A DNA stretch of 64,000 nucleotides from Limnanthes douglasii subsp. nivea (taxonomy: Eukaryota; Streptophyta; Magnoliopsida; Brassicales; Limnanthaceae), in the NCBI GenBank assembly GCA_036936605.1, contig JAUPFV010000002.1, forward strand, positions 247,587,305 to 247,651,304. The letters are read 5' to 3'. Under the pieces are notes generated by a model. It was not told the origin of the DNA and made no database searches. It saw only the letters and a list, made by a program, of their open reading frames with translations. Positions within the stretch are counted from its first letter, which is position 1. Each line of letters starts with the position of its first letter. Shown piece by piece: positions 57,106 through 64,000 of the stretch. Made by a program: the position numbers and the translations under genes.

Positions 57106-57313
57106 ATAACTGATATTACATATTAGTTACGACGTAATTCTTGAAACTGAAATGAGAGTGACAAAGTTTGAGATGAAGTTATAATTGAAAAAAATAGATT
57201 TTGGAATTTGTCGACAACGAATGCGAGAAATCCTTGTTCAACAAAAGGTAGCTCCAACCCTTGCATGAGGAGACTATGTTTCTTGAAAAATAGTTTGAGG
57301 TTGAGAAACAATA

Positions 57314-58203
57314 ATGCGTAAAACTTCATACAACACGATCATTGTGTATCTCAGTTATAATGTGATGAGACATGTATTAGAAGAAAATTCAACAGTTGAA
57401 GTCTTGAACAAACTAGAGAGCCTGTACATGACAAAGTCTTTGACCTATCCAGTCTATGTGAAGACAAAGTTATTTGGTTTCAAAATGGAGGAGGATACAA
57501 ATCTTGATAAGAACTTTGATGATTTCTCCAAAATAGTAACCGATTTGGAGAACATTGGTGATAAATCACTGACGAAGATCATGTAGTGATATTGTTGAAC
57601 TCATTACCCTATGCATATGGAAAACTGAAGGATGTCATTCGATAAAACAAAGAATCACTATGAGTGGATGAGTTGAAAATCATGTAATATATAAACTCTC
57701 AAAGTTCAGGAAGTATCCATTAAGCTTTGAACATTAAAAGGAGGCTATAGAGAAGGGACAACAACAATATCACATGAATGTCTAGATCGAAGTCATCAAA
57801 GAAGTTTGATAAGTCCAAGATAAGATGGAACTATTGCAAGAATTTAGGTTATTTCAGAAATAAATGTCCCAAATGGCTAGAGAAGCAATAAGACTGCAGA
57901 TCAGATCATGAGGATGATTTTTTGGCTTCTGAAGAACATGACTCTGCGAAGGTTCTTGTACTCTCTTCAAATTAGGGTATTATGAAGTGGGTTTTTTTTT
58001 AATATTCTTTGTGTATGAGTCCATACGAAAACTGGTTTCACTCATTTAAAGAGAATCATGGAGGTGTTGTGTTAATTGAGAATAACAAGACTTGCGTGAT
58101 AGTTGGAACTAAATCTGTGAAAATCCAAATGTTTGATGGTTGTGATCAGATTCTGACACAAGTAAGGTATGTTCTCGATCTAAGTATAAATACAATATCT
58201 TAA
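57314..58203 (+). pseudogene. Copia gag and protease fragments
   Basis: 57314-57586 has VLEENSTVEVLNKLESLYMT, KSLTYPVYVKTKLFGFKMEE and DLENIGDKS, classic Tnt1-type gag. 58009-58203 has MSPYENWFHSFKENHGG, KTCVIVGTKSVKIQMFDG and LTQVRYVLDL, the protease to pre-integrase stretch. The frames between are broken. Confidence 0.8.
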
Positions 58204-59489
58204 CATGTTTAAAATTTGGGTTTGTTTAATTAAATTTGAAAATAGAGTTTGTTCCTTGATTGAGGATAATATGATATGTATAGTGGTTAGCTTTTCTGAG
58301 GGCCTAGTAGATTTTACAACTCTATGAAATTTAAGGTTAGGGTATGCGAATGAGAAATTCTTGTCGTAGTTATAGAAGCAAGGGCTATTCAGAAAGTATA
58401 AATTTACTGACTTTGAAGTTTTTCAATTGTGTGTGTAAGGAAAAAGTAGCAGTGTCAAGTATGTAATATCTGATCGTACAACAAAGAGAACCCTTGACTA
58501 TATTCACGTTGATGTACGGGGTCCTAGAAAGATTCACCACATAGAAGTAATAAATACTTTCTATCAATTATTGATGATTACTGAAAGAACAAATCTATGT
58601 GTTCAATTAAATATGAGAGGATTTTGATAAATTCAAGCAATACATGATCATGATTGAAAAATAAATTGGTAAATGGTCTTGCTTTCTGTGTAAATATATT
58701 TACTGATTATTGTAAAGGTGAAGGGATAGCTTGGCATAAAACTGTGCAAGACACTCCACAATTTTATAACCTAATTGAGAAAATTAATATACTACGATGA
58801 GTATAAAGACTCAACAAGAGATGTGGCGCGAGAAGCCATTAAACTACTCAAAATTGAGAGTATTTGGCTGTGTTGCATATGCACGCATCAGGTAAGACAA
58901 GCTGTAACCAAGAGCCCTCGAGTGCTTATTCATTGGGTATCTATAATGTGTCATAGGTTACAAGTTATGGTATTACGAGTTAAATTATAAGAAGTGTCTA
59001 ATAAGAAGGGATGTCACATTCAATACAATGAGTATCATGGTTTAGGTGGTGGAAAGCCTAAATCCAACCTGATGAAAATGACATACTTGAGATTAAAGTT
59101 GAGTCACCTGGATTAGAACCTACTTGGGGCTCAATGAAAAATTAACCAACTAATACACTTGGACAATAATATTGTATTGATTAGGAAGACAACCATGCTC
59201 AACATTGTTACCAAATACCAAATGACATGACCAGATAAGTCATCAAAGCTCCTCAAATGGTCTGAATATATTGAATTGAAAAATTTGATATTAGTTACAG
59301 AATCTGAGGTTATTCACTGTGAGCTTAAGAACTTCAGGAAGGAAATGCAAAGTGAGGATAAATCCCAAGTGTCTTGTTGTTATGAAAGAGAAAATGACTT
59401 CTTTTCACAAGAACAACAAATGAGATTTGGTAGACAAATCCAAAGGTTAGAAACTGGTTGATTACAATTAGACTTTTAAAATGATGGAA

Positions 59490-60780
59490 GAAATTTCTAA
59501 GGTTGAAAAGGCTAGGTACAAGGCCAAACTGGTTTCTAGAGGGCCCGTTTAACAAGAGGGCGTTGATTACAATGGGTTCTTCTCTTTTGTGGTGAAACAT
59601 ACTTCAGTAAGGATTATACTTGCAATGACTACCAAGTTTGACATGAATTCAGACTAGATCAATGTCAAGATAAATTTTCTACACGGGACTATTGAGGAAA
59701 TTATCTACATAGCGCAGCCTAAAGGAGTTGTAAACAAGGAAATGATTGATCAGACATTCCTCTTGAATAGAGAATGGTATGGTATGAAGCAATCTCCTAT
59801 GAAGTGGTACAAATATGGTGCTAATAACAAGGTCAAAATTTGGTTCTGGAAGATTTATGACAACTGTGTGTATGTGAAGAAATCTGGTACTGCTGATATA
59901 TAACTGTTATTGTATGTAGATGATATCTTGATTGCTAGCAAATACAATACATAAATTAAGTATTTAAACGAAGAGTTAGAAACATGTTTGAAATGAAAGA
60001 CCTAGACTTGACCAAGAATATTCTTAAGATGTAGATAACTAGAAGTAGATAAATGAGAACTTCGTTTCCATCACAGGAAGGTTATCTGAAGAAGGTTCTT
60101 GACAGGTTTGGTATGACAAAGGCAAAATCAGTCACTAACATATTTTCTATTTAAATTATAAAAACTTTAAAATTTGATGATGAAGACGTAGAGATGTAGA
60201 ATATGGAAAAATTACTTATTCCAATGTTGTGGGAAGTATTATGTATATCATGGTATGTAGTAAACCTGATTTGGCTTATGCTTCAAGCTTGGTGACAAAA
60301 TTCATGTCTAGTCCATCCAGGGAACATTGACAAGCCGTTAAATCGGTTTTAAGGTACATAAAGAAATCCATAAGCCTGGGAATGATGTATGAAGATGTTG
60401 GTTTGGGACTAGAAGCTGTTGCGGGTTTTGTATTTGTGTTGTTTGGTAGTGTTCTAAGTTGGAAAGTTAATTTTCAATCCGTTGTAACATTATCCTCCAA
60501 AAATGGTTAATATATTGTTGTTACCGAAGCAATACACGAAGATATGTTGTTAAGAGAAATGTTTAGAGAAATTAGGGTTCTGTAGTAAGTTTTAATGTTG
60601 CATTGTGATAGCGAAAGTGCAATACATTTGTCAAAGAATCACGTGTTATCTGAACGAACTAATCACATTTATTTTAAGCTTCATCTTATGATAAGTATTC
60701 TTGAAAATGGAGAGATTATGTTGGAGAAGTTTCATATGAGTGATAACCGATCAGATATATATTTACTAAACCGGTAACGA
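59490..60780 (+). pseudogene. Copia RT and RNase H, broken
   Basis: RT strings appear in shifting frames, including KARYKAKLVSRG near 59507-59540 and the catalytic YVDDILIAS with its codons intact at 59913-59939. RNase H follows, with the frame 60595-60777 giving LHCDSESAIHLSKNHVLSER and TNHIYFKLHLMISILENGEI, the copia RNase H C-terminus. Integrase between 58400 and 59490 is heavily decayed. Confidence 0.8.
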
Positions 60781-61623
60781 CAAACAACTTCAAGCATTTC
60801 TTGGACTTGGTTCATATCTGAATCATCTAAAACTTTTGTAGAGGACCAGTTGGATCAGCAACAATTGTGTTTATTTTATTGAAGTCAAAATCAAGGTGGA
60901 GAATCGTGAAAGTATGATTATGATTTGGTCGTTAAAGCGTAATTGATTGAAGCGTTATTGTTTGGATGCATCGGCTATATCGGCCTAGACATCGTCAAGG
61001 CATCGACTCTATTCGCATAGGCATATGTGAGGCATCAGATGCACCCGCCAAGGTATTGGCTGCATCAGCTATGAATCATTTGGTAAATTCGAGAACCTGT
61101 GTCAACCAGAATGACATCATCTAAGACATTAACTACTTCATTTAGGAAGCCATTAGTCAAACCAAGCAAGATCATCAGCCAAAACGTCATCAGCCAATAG
61201 ATTTGCTTATTCGGTTAAGAATAAATTAGTAAATTCGAGTGAGACCATTGATTTGGAGGCCATCAGATAAATCGAATACTGCTTTGGTCTGAAGGGAAAC
61301 TGATGAGGCAGAATTTCCACAGGACAAGAGACTATCAGCCTGGACTTAGGCTGTTTGGGTCTGACTATTGAGGTATAAGTTTTCTGCTATGGTGGTTAGA
61401 TCTATCTTCTGTTAGAAACAAAAATCAATTACTTCTTGTTGCAACAGAAATGGTTATTTCAGTTAGAATTTTTCCTTTTGGGATTTCGTAGAAGTAACGA
61501 GACTTTGATGTGTGTGCAAGCTAGATTAAGAGAGAGAAAATACTTGTTAATTTCTTCTCGGAATACCGTATAATTATCTTGGAAGAGTATTGTGTGAGCT
61601 TTGGAATTTAAAAGGGTTGTAAT

Positions 61624-62053
61624 CAGTGGCGTAGTCAGGATTTGATCCTTATGGGGTCCTGGTTATTGTCCAAAAATAAAATAGCCTCAAATAGATTTTT
61701 TTTTTGGTTTATTTGGTTAACTAGTGTTTTTTTATTCATGAATTCATTATGTATTGATTATTTTCTTCAGTATTTTGTCAATCTATAATCATGAGTACAC
61801 CAAAATTATTGGGCTTGACGATGCTGCCTCACATTTAGGTATTTTTATTTTAGTCTTTTTTACTTATTTTCGTGTATTGTGCGTGTATCTTGACACGTCT
61901 TTAATTATGTTGAGATCTGTAGAAGTCAAAAGACAATACAATCAATATTCTTAATGGTGGGGTCATATGAGTAAGGGGTAGGGGGACAATATCATAGCTG
62001 GTGGGCTTGTGGGGGTTTTAAGGGTCGTTGGAAATATCGGAGACGGTGGCCCA

Positions 62054-62089
<36 letters not shown>

Positions 62090-62776
62090 TTAGGAAGGAA
62101 ACCTAAACCTTTAGTTTACGATAATACAAATACAAATAGACCAATCAGTAAGGAGATCCAACTAACAAAATCATCGTCTTCCCCAATGAATTCGATTTTG
62201 AAACTTACACAAACCAATAACTTAAGCATACAATGTTCATCCAAAATAAGTATGAGCAAATCAGCCATTTAGCTTCCTTCCTCTTCCTTTGTAACACATT
62301 ACGCACCATATTAGGACTGCAAACATCACATCAACATTAACCCAAACATGATCACCTGGAACCAACTTAATATAAAAAAAAGTAAGGGTGTGCAGACGAG
62401 AGTGCTAAAATAAGAGAAAAAAGTAAAGATTACGCACCATATTAATGATAAATTGATAATTCAGGACTGCGGACATCACATCAATATTAACCCAAACATG
62501 ATCACCTGGAACCAACTCAATTTAAAAAAAATCAAGAAAAAGTAAGAGGGTGGGTTGACGAGAGTGCTAAAATAAGAGAAAAAAGTTAAAAGGTTTGCAG
62601 ACGAGAGTGCTAAATAAAAGAAAAAAGCCTTTCAAAACGAAATAGCAAAGTAGGTCAGGTGATTTCTAGGTTCCTACCTCAGATTTTTCTATTGAGACGA
62701 AGCTTATTAAAAACATATAGAAAAATTCGTGGGTTCCTGAGCACCCACAAATCCCACTGTGGTGGCTCCGCCAGTG
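61624..62776. mobile_element. hAT-like non-autonomous element inserted in the copia LTR
   Basis: The left end is CAGTGGCGTAGTCAGGATT. The right end inverted is CACTGGCGGAGCCACCACAG. The first 14 bases match at 11. Such CAGTGGCGGAGCCA termini are widespread in plants. The eight flanking bases do not match well, so the duplication is lost or the ends are slightly off. Inside are a (TA)n run (about 62055-62086) and tandem blocks. No transposase frame. Confidence 0.65.
62296..62640. repeat. Direct repeats inside the hAT-like element
   Basis: Two copies of a block with ACCCAAACATGATCACCTGG and AACCAACT, and three copies of GACGAGAGTGCTAAAATAAG followed by AGAAAAAAG. Confidence 0.85.
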
Positions 62777-62945
62777 GTCACATAACGAAAATTACAAAAC
62801 CATTATAAATCATCCTCTAAATTTCTCAGAATATGTTATTTAGATTATAAGTGTTCAAAGACGTGATTTTTTGGAATAATCATGTTTGCTAGTGAATTGA
62901 TCGACTAAATTTAACTTAAACAAAAAAAATATCTTCAACAGCTTA

Positions 62946-63199
62946 CATGATATTTTTTTGAATTTAAGCTTCTAGTCTTCTGTGTTTCAACTGGAATTTC
63001 TGTTCCAAGGGTTCACTCAAATTTGTGGTTCATTAATTTTCTGTTCTCATTTACTTTTGATCTAACTTACTTTAGGTTTAAATGTCTAGTTTCTCTGCGC
63101 TCATGTGAAAGAATATCCTCATCAGGTTGGGTTAAAAGTGGTAGGTAATTTTCAAAGTTCACCAGTTTTTGTTAAGTAAAAGTTTAGCTTGCAATCCTT
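62946..63199. other. Short spacer between copia elements
   Basis: AT-rich, no gene recognised. The outer limit of the next LTR lies somewhere near 63160-63230. Confidence 0.45.
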
Positions 63200-63520
63200 G
63201 GGTAGATAGTGTAGTTTACAGATATGTTTATATATTAAGCAACAGATTGACTACAGAACGAGGACAGTACTGGTTTGAACAAACCTTCAAAGGTAATTCC
63301 CATTGACTAATAAAACAAGACAATTACATTAAATAGAAAGACTTCCAAATCAGATCCTAAAACATAGGACATTAACTAACAGTTTCCTAAAACCACTCAC
63401 CCACTTACTTGTTTATTCCACCTTCCTACAAACTCTACTAACTAACCGTGACCGAATCAAACTAGACGTTAACACTTGAAATAAAATAAAACACACATGT
63501 TTGAGATTATATCTCCAACA
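63200..63520 (-). repeat. Probable 3' LTR of the copia at the right edge
   Basis: On the minus strand TGTTGGAGATATAATCTC starts at 63520, right after the polypurine tract TTAAAGGGGGGAT (63533-63521). The far end is not certain. A minus-strand TATA-like AATATATAAAC is near 63236-63226. Confidence 0.6.
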
Positions 63521-63535
63521 ATCCCCCCTTTAATC

Positions 63536-64000
63536 TCAAACATGTCCATTCAAGCTTTTAACTCCCAAGAGCTTTCTCATGTCTTCAAACTTGTTCTTGA
63601 CCAAAGCCTTCGTCATTATGTCTGCACGTTGCTCGCTGCTGATGACATGTTTCAAGATCACTTCTCCTCGTTCCACGCACTCTCTAATGAAATGATAACG
63701 TACGTCTATGTGCTTGCTCCTTCCATGAAAGACTGGGTTCTTTGCCAAGTCTATGGTTGACCTGTTATCGATACACAAAACCACTGGACCAACGAGCTCT
63801 GAAGTGATTTGACTCAGAACGTTTCGAAGCCACACAGCTTGACAAGCTGCTGCAGTAGCAGCCATAAATTCTGCTTCACACGAAGACAGTGCTACGCAGC
63901 GTTGCTTTTGTGACACCCAGGTTATTACACTGTCATTCAAGTAGAACACCATCCCACTTGTACTCCGTCGATCATCTAAATGACCAGCCAAGTCACTATC
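63536..64000 (-). CDS. Ty1/copia RNase H, C-terminal part of pol, runs off the window
   Basis: An uninterrupted frame from the window edge to the stop at 63536. It holds the RNase H catalytic set: DSDLAGHLDDRRSTSG, SSCEAEFMAATAA and CIDNRSTIDLAKN (Asp, Glu, Asp). It ends with HIDVRYHFIRECVERGEVIL and RADIMTKALVKNKFEDMRKL. No stop or shift is visible in 155 codons, and a clean polypurine tract and LTR start follow the stop codon at once. This is the least damaged retroelement gene in the window. Confidence 0.88.
   Translation of the reverse strand, partial: DSDLAGHLDDRRSTSGMVFYLNDSVITWVSQKQRCVALSSCEAEFMAATAAACQAVWLRNVLSQITSELVGPVVLCIDNRSTIDLAKNPVFHGRSKHIDVRYHFIRECVERGEVILKHVISSEQRADIMTKALVKNKFEDMRKLLGVKSLNGHV

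Larger units (their letters stand above)
56155..62945 (+). mobile_element. Tnt1-like copia with long LTRs, decayed
   Basis: LTRs at about 56155-57105 and 60959-62945, the second split by an insertion. Both open TGTTTGGATGCATC and share strings such as CCTGGACTTAGGCTGTTTGG. A PPT-like AAGGTGGAGAATCGTG is at 60895-60910, about 50 bases before the position I use as LTR start, so the true start may lie nearer 56110 and 60911. The internal part holds gag, protease, RT and RNase H in order on the plus strand, with many stops. Confidence 0.82.
60959..62945 (+). repeat. 3' LTR of the long-LTR copia, interrupted
   Basis: 60959-61623 matches the first two thirds of the 5' LTR. After the inserted element, 62777-62945 resumes with AACCATTATAAAT and CTCAGAATATGTTATTT, matching AACCACTATAAAT and CTCTAAGTATGTTATTT at about 56952-56998. 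Confidence 0.75.

Overview
The window looks like nuclear DNA from a flowering plant, probably a eudicot. It is AT-rich and gene-poor, and it is packed with nested transposons of plant lineages: Tnt1-like copia, Tat-type Ty3/gypsy with an antisense ORF, plant LINEs, a MULE with a FAR1-type transposase, and pogo-, hAT- and MITE-like elements. I see only one ordinary host gene that is structurally complete, a cytosolic sulfotransferase at 17034-18249. Family assignments come from motif recognition by eye; no database search was run.

Layout: 1-1153 holds a decayed MULE transposase (-). 1757-6745 is a LINE (-) with one in-frame stop and a mutated RT catalytic site. 6851-7598 is a non-autonomous DNA element carrying three snRNA-like promoter cassettes. 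8221-12460 is a decayed copia (-), and 12750-16520 is a decayed Tnt1-like copia (+). The sulfotransferase follows, then a 52-bp satellite with pentameric higher-order structure (19038-20617), a gypsy RT scrap, and a duplicated 3' end of the sulfotransferase gene (21381-21716).

The centrepiece is a 6.4-kb Mutator-like element (22124-28530) with 37-bp terminal inverted repeats and an imperfect 9-bp target-site duplication. It carries a truncated plant-mobile-domain gene (+), a head-to-head pair of SANT/Myb-like paralogues on opposite strands sharing one promoter region, and a transposase plus OTU-protease unit (-). A family of long palindromes recurs in its introns and gene-free interval. It is the best candidate here for an undescribed multi-gene transposition system.

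From 28531 onward the window is nested retroelements. A Tat gypsy (29815-40953) sits inside the RNase H codons of an older copia (-) and itself hosts a pogo-like element (36233-37131). A second Tat element on the opposite strand (44775-51261) has lost most of pol but keeps its antisense ORF. A decayed LINE (51924-54860), a copia with approx. 1-kb LTRs (56155-62945) whose 3' LTR carries a hAT-like insert, and the start of a less decayed copia (63200 to the edge) complete the window. No tRNA, rRNA or CRISPR array was recognised.
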